From Panax quinquefolius (lineage: Eukaryota > Streptophyta > Magnoliopsida > Apiales > Araliaceae), in assembly GCA_020205615.1 (NCBI GenBank), contig JAINUW010000625.1:248001-312000 (forward strand): 64,000 nt of DNA. Direction: 5' to 3'. Below the pieces are notes generated by a model. It saw only the letters and a list, made by a program, of their open reading frames with translations. It had not been told where the DNA came from and did no database searches. A program made the position numbers and the translations under genes. Below are positions 11,518 to 24,466 of the stretch, in pieces (position 1 is the first letter of the stretch; each line of letters opens with the position of its first letter).

Positions 11518-11686
11518 ATTCGAACTTGTGACCTATCATTTAAAACTTTGGTCATTTGACCGCTGGAGCAACACAAGTTATTTGTTAATATCTTGCAAGG
11601 ATTAATATTTATATCAAAACATGAGATGTCCCCCATATATTCCTTTCTTCTCCTTTACTACATACCATTAATATAATCTCAGGAAG

Positions 11687-11691
<5 letters not shown>
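11518..11691 (+). repeat. Left inverted arm (about 170 bp) next to (TAA)n
   Basis: This segment runs from ATTCGAACTTGTGACC to TAATCTCAGGAAGATATA. It is the reverse complement, with scattered differences, of 24294-24466. Each copy abuts a long trinucleotide array on its inner side. The segment just outside (11336-11517) has the GACGTGGCA / ACACGTGGCAG motifs often seen at ends of plant DNA transposons but has no inverted partner on the right. Confidence 0.7.
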
Positions 11692-11775
<84 letters not shown>

Positions 11776-11830
11776 TAACAATAATAATAATAAAAATAAA
11801 TAAAAAAATAAAAATAATAAAATAAAATAG
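11692..11830. repeat. (TAA)n microsatellite
   Basis: About 40 TAA units are followed by an imperfect A-rich tail. Low-complexity poly-isoleucine and poly-leucine ORFs on the minus strand here are artefacts of the repeat. Confidence 0.95.
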
Positions 11831-11923
11831 GACCAATGGCTATTTACAATGTTACTATAAAAATAAAAGTTCATTGGTTTTCAATGTATACATAAAAGTT
11901 ACTTCATGCATACATAACATATG

Positions 11924-11926
<3 letters not shown>

Positions 11927-11970
<44 letters not shown>
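11927..11970. repeat. (AT)n microsatellite
   Basis: A near-perfect AT dinucleotide run lies just outside the family-2 LTR that starts at 12026. Confidence 0.9.
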
Positions 11971-11973
<3 letters not shown>

Positions 11974-12714
11974 TTATATCGTTTTATAATTTGTACAACA
12001 ATTTATGCATGAAATACAAATATGTTGTAAGACCTCACTTTTATAAATAAAGATGAATTTTTTATAAATATTATTTTGAATATTATGGAATAAATTTGAT
12101 ATAATGTTATAGTTGTGGGTAATATTTATAAATTTTGCAAAGTAAGCAAGTTGTTATAAAATATTCGTTTGCTCTGGGAATATTCTTTTTGTCGGGGAAT
12201 ATTCGCATGCGACTACTCAATCATTAGTGGACCCATTAACGGAAGTATTGTCAGTAGTTAGAAAACGACAAAATTATTTTTCTATAAAAATAACTAGCAG
12301 AGGTGTTATTGCAAAACCTCATTGAACTAACCTAGTAGTAAAAGTACGAAGAATAGCGTAGTCAGATAGTAGCACACGATATTGATTATTGATGCTTACG
12401 TGAGAAGTCACTCATTTATGCTCAATTATTGCTACAAGAATTGCCGATCATATCTCTTATATTATTGATTCAATTATTGTCACAAAGTTATCATCTCGTA
12501 TAATATGTTATAGTATTAAATTATTAATTGAGACGACAAGTTATAAATGATTAATAATTGTTGAAAGATTAAATATGTGTTGATTAAAAATAAAATGATT
12601 TGTGGTAATATTTATTCAATCCTCGATGTATATAAAGAGTCTGCATTATGAGACGTTTGTGGTAAGTTTGATTATTTTATGGGGGGCCATATGTCATCAT
12701 CTAAGAGTCCCTTC

Positions 12715-12950
12715 ATCAATAGTAATTACCTTTGTGAATAGTAATTACCTTTGTGAATAGTAATTATCTTCGCCAATAGTATTTACCTTCATCAATAGTA
12801 ATTACCTTTGTGAATAGTAATTACCTTTGTGAATAGTAATTACCTTCGTCAATAGTATTTACCTTCGTCAATAGTAATTACCTTCTTCAATAGTAATTAC
12901 CTTCACAATAGTAATTACCTTCAATCCAAGTAATTACCCTTCGCAAATAG
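12715..12950 (+). repeat. Minisatellite, about 20-bp unit
   Basis: About a dozen copies of a unit close to AATAGTAATTACCTTTGTG occur, with T/C variation and one-base length changes. It is not present in the other family-2 LTR copies in this window, so it expanded locally in this LTR. Confidence 0.85.
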
Positions 12951-14225
12951 TAGTTGTCCTTCAATATTACCAAGAGTTAATCGCCTCTTGATTGTTCCAA
13001 GGGTTAATTACCCCTTCATGAAATAGTAGTTGTCTCTTCAATATTACCAAGAGTCATTTTGACCCTTCGTTAACACCAAGAGCCACCCTCGCTTTTTTCT
13101 ATAAATAGAAAGCTCATTCCTTCATTATTTTTACTTAATTCATCGAAACTCTAGAGAGAAACTATATAGAGAAAGAAGAAAAGTATTTTGCTACTTCACT
13201 TTTCCAATATTCAAATCTTCTAAGGTAGAAAATATTATTTGTTGTACTCGTAAGGGGTGTTATTTTTTTTTATTCATGAAGAGAACTTCATTATTCCATT
13301 CTTTATTATTCATTGGAATAACTCCGTAAAAGTGGCATACCCTATACACGACCAGTATATGCGGAATACCTATACTTGGTGAAATCCTTATATTATTCCA
13401 TTCTTATTTATTACATTGGAATAACTCAGATATGCTGAATCCCCTATACTTGGTGACATTCTTCTATTATTTTATTATTCCGTTGGAACCTTTTTTTAGG
13501 ACTGGTTAAAAAATCTTTTTATTAATTACATCTTTATTATTCTATTGGAATATCATGCTCGTGTGTTTTACACCGACTGGTTCCGATTTTATTATTTTGT
13601 ATTTATTATTACATTGGAATAACACATACATCATGAGATCTGCATGCATGGTGATTTCTTTGTTATTTCATTCGCTATTATACTCGGTTGGTTAAAATTT
13701 GACTTATACTCCATGAATTTAGTGGAATATCCTTGATATTTGCGCTTCATCCAAGATTTTTAATGAAAATATTTTTTCGAGCATTCTTGAATTTTACTCT
13801 ACAAAGCAAAGATGTCGTGTTGACAATTTGGACGTTATTAGTTCTGAATAAATTAATTCGTGAACTTGTTTTATTGAATTATTATGTCATTGTCATCATC
13901 CTCATGTTATATTATGTTATCTTTGGCATACGTGCGTAGATGAACTTAGTATGATTATGACCGTTGATCATTCGGTATAATCATGGCTTGATATAAATGA
14001 TGTGACAAAAGTCCTCGATTGGCTTGTGTAATGCGTTGATGGATAGTTTTGGTATGATTATGACTTGGGGGGTGATTCGGTATAGTCATGACCATTGATA
14101 ATTTGATGAAAATCCTTGACCGTGGTGCTGTGGATGATTAGATATTGTGGTTTATTCATTAAACCGAGTCTTAGTGATAAAATTGATGAAAACCTTTAAA
14201 ACCTAAAAGATAGTAGACTTTATTT

Positions 14226-16656
14226 TGTGACGCCCCCAAAATTAGGTATACGCCACCCATCTTGGGTCGCCACTTACATGGTACATAAATTCAAATACAA
14301 CTTACTAACATAATCTGTCGTGGTATAATACTTATATAAATCGTGAGTTTGAATACAAATATTGTCTACTAGATATTATACAAACTCAAAAGGAGTCCTC
14401 ATTACAACTATTATCACACTATTTCACGTAATAGTGAGGACTACTAATGCTATCCTCTCGACCATTACTCCGCTCCCCGACTCGTCCCAAATTATGTTCT
14501 CATTTTTCAAGAGAACAAAGGAAAGAAAGGGTGAGCTCAACTAGCCCAAGAAGAAATATTATGACTAAGATAATGCGTAATAAATTATCATTAGCCTTCA
14601 ACAATGTTAAACCGATAAAATACAATAGACAAAACCGCTTTAATCAGCAATGAATATGCAATCCATTAAAAGAGTCAAGTAGAAAATAAAGTCTACTATC
14701 TTTTAGGTTTTAAAAGGTTTTCATCAATTTTTATCACTAAGACTCGCTTTAATGAATAAACCACAATATCTAATCATCCCCGCATACTACGGCCAAGGAT
14801 TTTCATCAAATTATCAATGGTCATGACTATACCGAATCACCCCGGTCATAATCATACCAAAACTATCCATCATCGCATTACAAAGTGCCATCGAGGACTT
14901 TTGTCACATCATTTATATCAAGCCATGATTATACCGAATGATCCTCGGTCATAATCATACTAAGTTCATCTATTCACGTAAGCCAAAGATAACTTTTAAC
15001 ATAATATAAACATGAGGATGATGACAATGATATAAGAATTCAATAAAACAAGTTCAAGAATTAATTTATCCAGGATTTATTAACGCCCAAATTGTCAACA
15101 AGATATCGCTTTTGTAGAGTAAAATTCAAGAATGATCAAGAATATTTCCATGAAAAGATATCGATGAAACGCAAATATCAAGGATATTCTACTAATTTCA
15201 TGGAGTATAGAAGTCAAAGTTTTAACCAACCGGGTATAATAAAGAATGGAATAACAAAAGAAATCACCACGCATGCAGATTCAGATAGTAAAAGTTATTC
15301 CAATGTAATAATAATAACGGAACCAGTCGTGAAATTCACACCGATGTGATGATCCAAATGTAATAATAAATGTCAATAATAATAAACAATGGAACTGTGT
15401 CCTGTAAAACACATGCATGTGATATTCCAAATGTAATAATAAATGCGAATAATAAACAATGGAACTGTGTCCTGTAAAACACACGCATGTGATATTCCAA
15501 ATGTAATAATAAAGAATGGAATAATGTAAGAAGATCACCAAGTATAGGGGATTCACAGATAAAAGTTATTCCAATGTAATAAATAAGAATGGAATAATAT
15601 AAGGATTTCACCAAGTATAGGTATGCACAGATACAAAAGTTATGTATATAGGTATGCCACTTTTTACAAAAGTTATTCCAATGTAATAATAATGAATGGA
15701 ATAATGTAAGTTCTCTTCATGAATAAGAAAGAATAACACTCTTACTTGGTACAACAAATAATATCCCTTACCGTAAAAGACATCGGATATCAAAGTAAAG
15801 TGAAGTACCGTAATACTCTTCTTTTTCTCTCTATAGATTTTCTCTATAGCTTCTCTCTATAATTTCTCTCAGTAGTTTCAAGTGAATTCGTAAGAAAATA
15901 ATGAAGGAATGAGCTTCTATTTATAGGAAAATAGAATGCATAGTAATTAATCCATGAACGGTCCAGATTGATTTACTTTTAAACTGACTATCCATATTTA
16001 AAGCAAAATCTTTTAAATAAAATATCATATATTCTATTTATATAAAAACATTTTACTATGCAAAACACTATGCAACACTATGCAACACACTATGCAAAAC
16101 ACTATGCAACACTATGCATAATAAAATATAATATATTCTATTTATGTAATAACTTTAATAAAGTATTACATTTTATATAAAAGATGTTTCGCTTTTATTA
16201 CGCTAATAATACTTAATAAAACAAAACGTCATTATTATATAATAATTCATATTATTAATCGACAATAATGGAATCAAACCGAAAGTGACTTCTCACATAA
16301 GCATCAATAATCAATACCGTGTGCTACTATGCAACCACACGACATCGCATTTTTTACTACCGAAAGTAGTTCAACAAGATCACCAGAAAACTTCCGCCGT
16401 TATTTCAATAAAATATTTTGTCGTTTTTTCAATCCGACAATAATTTCGTTGTAGGGTCCACCAATGATTGAGTCATTGTATTTAATATTCCCCGCTAAAC
16501 CTAATATTCCCCCACCAATCGAATATAATATAACCACTGTGATACTTTGCAAAATTTATAAATACTACCCACAACTATAATATTATCTCAAATTCACACC
16601 ATAATATTAAAAATTATTTCGACAAAATTTAAATCTTTATCGATAAAACTGGGTCT
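14226..16656 (-). repeat. Element E 3' LTR
   Basis: It begins (plus-strand left edge) TGTGACGCCCCCAAAATTAG and ends GGGTCTCACA. On the minus strand it contains TATA-like 'ctataaatagaagctcatt' near 15910-15930, the probable promoter region shared by all family-2 LTRs. It lies head-to-head with the plus-strand LTR ending at 14225. Confidence 0.85.
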
Positions 16657-16740
16657 CACAATCTCCCTCCTTATGGAATTTCGCCTCAAAATTAGGGTAC
16701 GACTGTATGATAAGAAGTGAGGATACCTCAATACCTTTAT
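16657..16740 (-). pseudogene. Element E PPT and chromodomain tail
   Basis: The purine-rich primer for plus-strand synthesis (AAGGAGGGAG on the minus strand) adjoins the 3' LTR. Upstream of it the minus strand reads ...RYPHLL, the usual C-terminus of chromovirus integrase. The rest of the integrase is gone. Confidence 0.6.
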
Positions 16741-17690
16741 CGTTAAAAATATTAAATTCATCTTCGCAATCCGCCAAAGATATTCATTAACAATTCATCT
16801 TTGCACTACAAAGCAAAGATATACAAATCAGAAACCAATAATGCCGAGACGCAGCCTTAATAAGATCACGACCAATTAATTATCCATGCACCAATCGCCA
16901 AGGATATTCGTGTTTTCAATTACGGCCATGATTATACCAATAATCCTGGTCATAATCATACCAAGTCTATCAATGCACTACTACCAAAAGATGACTTTTT
17001 ACCACATCCATGAATTAATATTTCATCACGAGACTCAAATTTCAATAATTAATCCATATCATCGAATCATCCTCGCACTACGTGCCAAGGATATTCATTA
17101 AGATCACGAACACGAATTATCCATGCACTACTACCAAAGATAATCGTATTCATTAAGATATCATGACCACAAATTATCCATGCACTACTACCAAAGATAA
17201 TCGTATTTATTAGTATCACGACACAAATTATCCATGCACTACTACCAAAGATAATCGTGGTATTCATTAAGATTACGACCACAAATTATCCATGCACTAC
17301 TACCAAAGATAATCGTATTCATTAGTATCACGACCACAAATTATCCATGCACTACTACCAAAGATAATCGTATTCATTAGTATCACGACCACAAATTATC
17401 CATGCGACTACTACCAAAGATAATCGTCGTATTCATTAAGATCACGACCACAAATTATCCATGCACTACGTACAAAGATAATCTTGTTTTCAATTACTAC
17501 TGTTATGATTATACCTAACAATCCCTCGGTCATAATCATACCAAGTCCATCTATGCACTACAAAGCCACGTATGACTTTCAACATAATATAAATACGAGG
17601 ATAATGATATAAAGAATCAATCAAATGAGATAAAGGATAAATATTAAACATTTATAATATAATTTATCCAGATTCAAGAATATCCCCATG
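16741..17690 (-). repeat. LTR-derived segment with 57-bp minisatellite inside element E
   Basis: The sequence is the reverse complement of the 'gtagtgcatggataattgtg' region of the family-2 LTR (compare 44100-44500) but sits in the internal region. At about 17090-17470 a unit containing ATTATCCATGCACTACTACC is repeated seven times at 52-60 bp spacing. It looks like LTR sequence that moved into the body of the element and then expanded. Confidence 0.75.
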
Positions 17691-18829
17691 TTATCAATCA
17701 CTTAATAATCTTATAATCTAATATCATTAATATTATAACAATATTTTAATCACTTTAAATTTATAAACAATTTATCTCAATTGTTTACGCTTTTACCATA
17801 TAATGCATTTAATCATTCAAAATGCCATACTCATAAGATATCATCACCAATTATCAAATCCTCAAAAAAAAATATGCATATACTCTATATAGGATTCTCT
17901 AGCCATAAAATCCTATTTTCAACTTTTTTATTTCACATAACATATTTAACTCATATGTTCAGAATTAAACTATTTTCATGAAAAATACCAAATCAGTCCC
18001 AAAAATATTTCTTTTTCTGGGATTTAGCATAATATAGTCCCATAATGAAAATATATTTTTCTCGGAATTTTTAAAATTCATTTACTATTTTTCAAAAATC
18101 AATTTCTAATTAATTCCTTAAGAAATTAGCTACCTCAAGTTTAACTCCAAAATTTCCAAATCTTGGAAGGACCTTACACATGTTAATGTGAGCTTCCAGT
18201 TTAAATTTCATGGTCATCTGAGTTATAGAACTCCAGGTTATAGCGTTTTTCATTTAAAAACCTAAATATTGAAATAGTCATAACTTGCTCATTTTAAGTC
18301 GAATGAGCTCATTTTTGGACAGGAGGTACTTTATACCATATACCTTCATGTCCCAAAAGGCCAGAATTTTTCTCATAATTTAAGTGGCTGAAACAGCCCC
18401 TCTAAAATCATGGCAAAGCAGCTTTTTTTTTTTTTTGCAGCTTTGCACTCCTTTGCTAAAATCAGTCCACACCAAAAATCTACAACACCTTTTCCAGTAA
18501 TTCCACTTGGATTAGTTAGGTAACTCATAGATCTAACTCTAGGACTTGACCACACTCAAAATTCAAAATATAATAAGAGATTTGGTCAATTGAATTTCAT
18601 GTTACGCTTTTTCACCAAAAATGATTTTCAACTCTTTGTGATTTCTAAGAAACTTTCATGTTTTCACATACTAACCAACATAACTCATCATAAAACTTAC
18701 TAATACCATAATACCCATGATTTTCATTAGTCCAATGCTTTTATTATGACTTTCATCATAAACCACGTAAACTGCTCATTTTAGTCAAGAAATATTTGAG
18801 GGTTTAAGAAATGGGTTTTCAGATCGGGG
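17691..18829. other. Element E internal non-coding sequence
   Basis: There is no protein similarity. It includes a T-homopolymer of about 17 bases near 18421. It occupies the place where RT, RNase H and integrase would lie in a complete element and is not obviously derived from them. Confidence 0.5.
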
Positions 18830-19520
18830 TCAATACAAAATTCGATTTCACGCTCTAAGTAGGCTAAGAAGTCTTCAAGAATACGCCAGAAATTTATTAA
18901 TAATAGAAATATCATTCAAAACTGTGACTCTTATCCAAGACTTGATAAGACGTCACATCGATACCAATCGTGACTTCTATCCCTTAACCTAGATAAGACC
19001 TCACAATGATACCTATAAACTTGTCATCTTCATTCACGATGTCGCCATGTAAAGTCCGGCTTTTGCATTCCACACAAGGAAGTCAACAACGAAAGGTTCG
19101 GGCTCTTTACTTATGGCTTGATATGACAATAATCGACTTTAGTAGTTTGGTTACTTGAATTCGCACAACAAGTTGGTTATGAATATAAAAGCTAACAACC
19201 TTATTTAAAAGCATGATGAGTAGTTAACCAATTGATTCCTAAAATCACATCAAAGGCAAATATTTTCAAAAAGATAAGATCGATGTGTAACGTGAAAATG
19301 TTTATTTGAATCAAACAAGATTTAAAAATAAGTAGCTGTAACGAAGGCTCCTACTAACTAAGTTTCAACCAATAAGTCAAAGTTTAACTTCTTCTGAGTC
19401 AAATTTAAACGTTGAACACAACTAGGTGAAATAAAAGAGTGGGTAGAATCGGTATCTAACACTCAAGATAGACTTCGCAAGAGCTTATGATTAACTTACC
19501 CGTGATAATTTTATTCGTGT
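18830..19520 (-). pseudogene. Element E protease pseudogene
   Basis: The minus strand reads GKLIINSCEVYL...LDTDSTHSFIS, then FISPSCVQRLNLTQKKLNFD and ...FDVILGINWLTTHHA. This is a retropepsin-type aspartic protease in which the usual DSGA is DTDST, with stops and frameshifts. It matches the protease of element B (45880-46310) closely. The downstream linker (NDISI.NKFL...) is followed by non-RT sequence. Confidence 0.75.
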
Positions 19521-20692
19521 TCCTCGTCACGAGAAAAAAACGCTCTCTTAAACCCACGGCTTTGGTTTGTCGGGACACCTTTTGTGCCTCCATCCTAGTT
19601 GAATTTGTCTTTCAGAAACGACAAAATCGAGCTAAGTGACCTTCTTCCACAATTATAACATGCTTTGACGGCATGGCGCAGCTTCGGATCGATGTGTCCC
19701 TCTCCTCCGCATTTGAAGCATATGATAGGTGGTCTTTCTCCTTCCTTAACAACGGCTTCGGTGCCGACGTCTTTCCATCATTGTTGAATCTCCTTTTCTT
19801 GAAATGTCCATTCTTATTATTTTAACCCCGATTACCCACCATATATCCGCCCGTTGATTCCTCCACGCTTGTTGTCACCGCTCGATGACTACTCTCACCG
19901 GTATTATAATTTTGTTCTACCGCTTCTTTTTAGTCAGGTTGACTCGTTATCGCGCTTCCACTAATCGAGCCCTATTTACAACATCCGAATACAAACACGC
20001 TTTTATGAGAAATAAGATGTCGACGATTCCGCTTCAAACCTCTTAAAAACATTCGCGCCCATTCTCTCTTCATTATCCACCAAGTGGGACGAATCGTGAT
20101 AACTCCGCAAATTTTGCCTCAGATCATCATGATTACTGGCCATATTGTTTTGTTCCAACTTGATAAACTCCACCTCCTTCATGTGGCTAATACTTTCGTG
20201 AAAGTATTTGTCGTTGAATACCTCCTCGAACTTCTCCCAAGATATCTTCAAGACAAAGAAGTCGAGTACGCTTTTACCGATTCCCACCAAGAATCGCTTC
20301 TCCGCAAGAATATAAAGGCAAAAGGAACCTTTTGCTCTCTGAGCATCCCAAGACATCAAATATCTTGGTAATCTGCTTTATCCATGCTTCCGCTTAGAAG
20401 TGGTTTTGGCTCTCCTTAAACTCCGGTGGTCCCAGCTCCTTGAATTGTTTAGCGGTGATCACCGAGAGTTTTTCCGTGTTTCCACCCACGCTTTTGGACA
20501 GAGTCGTCTTTACCGATGTTGCATGAATTCTAAAACCTCTTAAACGCATCGTCGTTCGTCAATTGATCGGTGTTGTTGTTGTTTACAGGAGGATTATCGC
20601 CATCCTCGCTGCACATTGTCCCGATTATCGATCCGTGGAGAATCAACAGTCTCTCGTGCTCCATTGCTATTCTCAACATTCTCTGATGCCAT
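19521..20692 (-). pseudogene. Element E gag pseudogene
   Basis: The ATG at 20692 begins MASENVENSNGARETV, matching the start of the accessory ORF of element B. This passes directly into gag: MSWDAQRAKGSFCLYILAEK, then ISWEKFEEVFNDKYFHESIS, then EVEFIKLEQNNM, the retrotransposon gag (PF03732) core. It ends in two damaged CCHC knuckles (CFKCGGEGHIDPK and CYNCGRR). Several frameshifts and stops break it. The coiled-coil part of the accessory ORF is missing, so E seems to have fused the ORF's first residues to gag by deletion. Confidence 0.75.
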
Positions 20693-20856
20693 TTTCAAAC
20701 ACCGCCACAAAATAAGGGTTAATCGACATGCAACATATTATCACTATACTCAACCGACCAATCAAATACCAAATAAACTTAGGTAGGTCATATACTAGCG
20801 AAGGTATTTCCCCGCCTCCCTCCTAGTACTATTCTCACATCTTAGCCAGGATCATA

Positions 20857-20876
20857 TCCCTAAGCTCGATACCAAC
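20857..20876 (-). promoter_or_regulatory. Element E primer-binding site
   Basis: The minus strand reads GTTGGTATCGAGC directly after the 5' LTR. It is close to the TGGTATCAGAGC complement of plant initiator tRNA-Met used by chromoviruses. Confidence 0.75.
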
Positions 20877-23249
20877 CGCGACGCCCCAAAATTAGGTATA
20901 CGCCACCCATCTTGGGTCGCCACTTACATGGTACATAAATTCAAATACAACTTACTAATATAATCGTGTGGTGACAATACTTATATAAATCGTGAGTTTG
21001 AATACAAATATTGTCTACTAGATATTATACAAACTCAAAAGGAGTCCTCATTACAACTATTATCACACTATTTCACGTAATAGTGAGGACTACTAATGCT
21101 ATCCTCTCGACCATTACTCCGCTCCCCGACTCGTCCCAGCCTATGTTCTCATTTCAAGAGAACAAAGGAAAGAAAGGGTGAGCTCAACTAGCCCAAGAAG
21201 AAATATTATGACTAAGATAATGCGTAATAAATTATCATTAGCCTTCAACAAATGTTAAACCGATAAAACACAATAGACAAACAGGTTTAATCATAAATGG
21301 AATATGCAATCCATTAAAAGAGTCAAGTAGAAAATAAAGTCTACTATCTTTTAGGTTTTAAAAGGTTTTCATCAATTTTTATCACTAAGACTCGCTTTAA
21401 TGAATAAACCACAATATCTAATCATCCCCGCACTACGGCCAAGGATTTTCATCAAATTATCAATGGTCATGACTATACCGAATCACCCCGGTCATAATCA
21501 TACCAAAAACTATCCATCACCGCATAATGTGCCACCGAGGACTTTTTGTCACATCATTTATATCAAGCCATGATTATACCGAATGATCCTCGGTCATAAT
21601 CATACTAAGTTCATCTATGCACGTAAGCCAAAGATAACTTTCAAATATATATATAAACATGAGGATGATGACAATGATATAAGAATTCAATAAAACAAGT
21701 TCAAGAATTATTTTATCTAGGATTTATTAACGCCCAAATTGTCAACAAGATAATCGTTTTGTAGAGTAAAATTCAAGAATAATCAAGAATATTTCCATAA
21801 AAAGATATCGGATGAAACTCAAATATCAAGGATATTCTACTAATTTCATGGAGTATAGAAGTCAAAGTTTTAACCAACTGGGTATAATAAAGAATGGAAT
21901 AACAAAAGAAATCACCATGCACGCAGATTGCAGATGAGATGTAAAGTTATTCCAATGTAATAATAATAATCGGAACCGTGTCGTGTGAAATTCACAACCG
22001 GCTGTGATGATCCAAATGTAATAATAAATGTCAATAATAATAAACAATGGAACTGTGTCCGTGTAAAACACATGCATGTGATATTCCAAATGTAATAATA
22101 AATGCTAATAATAAACAATGGAACCTGTGTCCTGTAAAAAACACATGCATGTGATATTCCAATGTAATAATAAAGAATGGAATAATGTAAGAAGATCACC
22201 AAGTATAGGGGATTCACAGATACAAAAGTTATTCCAATGTAATAAATAAGAATGGAATAATATAAGGATTTCACCAAGTATAGGTATGCCGCCAGATACA
22301 AAAGTTATGTATAGGTAGGTATGCCACTTTTTACAAAGTTATTCCAATGTAATAATAATGAATGGAATAATGTAAGTTCTCTTCATGAATAAGAAAGAAT
22401 AACACTTTACGGTACAACAAATAATATCCCTTACCGTAAAAGACATCGGATATCAAAGTAGTGAAGTACCGTAATACTCTTTCTTCTTTTCTCTCTATGA
22501 TTTTTCTCTATAGCTTCTCTCTATAATTTCTCTCTAGAGTTTCAAATGAATTCGTAAGAAAATAATGAAGGAATGAGCTTCTATTTATAGGAAAATAGAA
22601 TGCATAGTAATTAATCCATGAACTATCCAGTATTGATTTACTTTAATCTGACGGTCCATATTTAAAGCAAAAATCTTTTAAATAAAATATCATATATTCT
22701 ATTTATATAAAACATTTTACTATGCAAACACTATGCAACACTATGCAAAATCACTATGCAAAACACTATGCATAATAAAATATAATATATTCTATTTATG
22801 TAATAACTTTAATAAAAGTATTCGCTTTATATAAAAGATGTTTCGCTTTTATTACGTTAATAATAATTAATAAAACAAAACGTCATTATCGCTATAATAA
22901 TTCATATTATTAATCTACAATAATGGAATCAAACCGAGTGACTTCTCACATAAGCATCAATAATCAATACCCGTGCTACTACGCACCACACGACTTTTAC
23001 TACCGAAATAGTTCAACAAAGATTCACTCAGAAAACTTCCGTCGTTATTTCAATAAAAATTTTTGTCGCTTTTTTCAATTTACTGCTAGGGGTCCCAATG
23101 AGTAGTTCAATATTCCTCGCTAAAGAATATTCTCAACCAATCGAAAAATATCCGCCGATTATTAAAATTTAAAATACTATTATTATCGCACACCATAATA
23201 TTCAATCCGACAAAATTTAAATCTTTATTGATAAAATCTGGGGTCTCCA
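20877..23249 (-). repeat. Element E 5' LTR
   Basis: This is collinear with the 3' LTR at 14226-16656 but differs by many substitutions and small indels. The expected terminal TGTGACG reads CGCGACG at 20877, and the other end reads GTCTCCA instead of GTCTCACA. The divergence argues against a recent insertion. Confidence 0.8.
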
Positions 23250-23597
23250 CCTTTTAATGGATTGATATTCATTCAGCTGCAGCTTAAATGGTTGTCTAAT
23301 ATTTATCGCTAAAAGACTATTGATAATTTATTACGATTATCTTAGTTATAATAATCATCGGAATATAATATAACCACTTTGCATACTTTGAAATGAAAAT
23401 TTATAAATACTGATGGTCACAGACTATAATATTATCTCAAATTCATTAAACCATAATATTAAAAATTATTTTGTTTAAAAATTTAAATTTATTATTGTCG
23501 ATAAAATGATGTATAATTAAGTTTGTATTTGAATTTATGTACCATGTAAGTGGCGACCCAAGATGGGTGACGTATACCTAATTTTGGGGGCGTCACA

Positions 23598-24093
23598 TAT
23601 ATTATCTTATAATAATAACACACTAATTTGTCGTTTTATTCTGTGATATATAAGATCGTTAGTATGAAAATACATGTTTGACTTCTTCTTTTTTTTTTTC
23701 CTTTTTTCCACAAGAGCTAATTATTATATCAATTTTTTTATTTACAAAATAAAAAGGAGTAGATTTTCGTGAAACAATAACATTAATTATTCCTTATTTT
23801 AAAATGTCCAATATTAAAAAACTAATTAATTAACTTGGCTATTAATTTACGTTATAATCTTTCTATATATTGATCATGTATGATCATCGATATGTCATTT
23901 AATTATTTCATTACCAATTTCCATCAAAAAGTGTTCGATCGCCCATTAATTATTTTCTAAAAAAGAAGAAGATAATTGAAAAGAATAATTTATACTATAT
24001 TCCAAGGCAAAATAAATAAATTAAAGAAAGGTAAGATAAATATCATAATTTTGTAAGTATTTGACATATATAAACAAAAAATTATAGTGTTAT
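23598..24093. other. AT-rich interior of the repeat-bracketed segment
   Basis: No gene or element end is recognised. It is what remains between the family-2 LTR and the trinucleotide array. Confidence 0.4.

Positions 24094-24462
<369 letters not shown>

Positions 24463-24466
<4 letters not shown>

Larger units (their letters stand above)
14226..23249 (-). mobile_element. Element E: non-autonomous family-2 LTR retrotransposon
   Basis: Read on the minus strand: 5' LTR (23249 to 20877), PBS with GTTGGTATCGAGC (20857-20876, complementary to initiator tRNA-Met with changes), a broken gag and protease, a chromodomain tail, a PPT (complement of CTCCCTCCTTATGG at about 16657-16672) and 3' LTR (16656 to 14226). 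Reverse transcriptase, RNase H and integrase core are missing. It lies antisense within the family-2 LTR at 12026-23597. No clean target duplication is visible, because 5-10 bases of host LTR seem to be lost at the junction. Confidence 0.8.
12026..23597 (+). mobile_element. Family-2 LTR, plus strand, split by element E
   Basis: The 5' part (12026-14225) begins TGTAAGACC, an allele of the family start TGTGAGACC. The 3' end resumes after element E at about 23250 and finishes GGGGGCGTCACA at 23597. The bases flanking the restored LTR are TATGT (12021-12025) and TATAT (23598-23602), which would be a 5-bp target duplication with one change, so this is probably a solo LTR. The copy carries an expanded minisatellite (12715-12950) and a patchwork right part (23250-23597) in which a minus-strand LTR piece replaces the expected sequence. 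Confidence 0.7.

Noticed and set aside
11609..11874. Poly-isoleucine and poly-leucine ORFs on the minus strand
   Set aside because: Pure translation of the (TAA)n microsatellite.
12715..12950. CRISPR-like regular repeats
   Set aside because: Units are contiguous without unique spacers, in an LTR of a plant genome; a minisatellite.
15281..15793. Minus-strand ORFs of 60-92 codons with similar Tyr/Ile-rich sequence, also at 21862-22301
   Set aside because: They lie in homologous positions of E's two LTRs and reflect LTR sequence similarity, not conserved proteins.
17090..17470. CRISPR-like or centromeric satellite array
   Set aside because: Only seven units, derived from LTR sequence and confined to element E.
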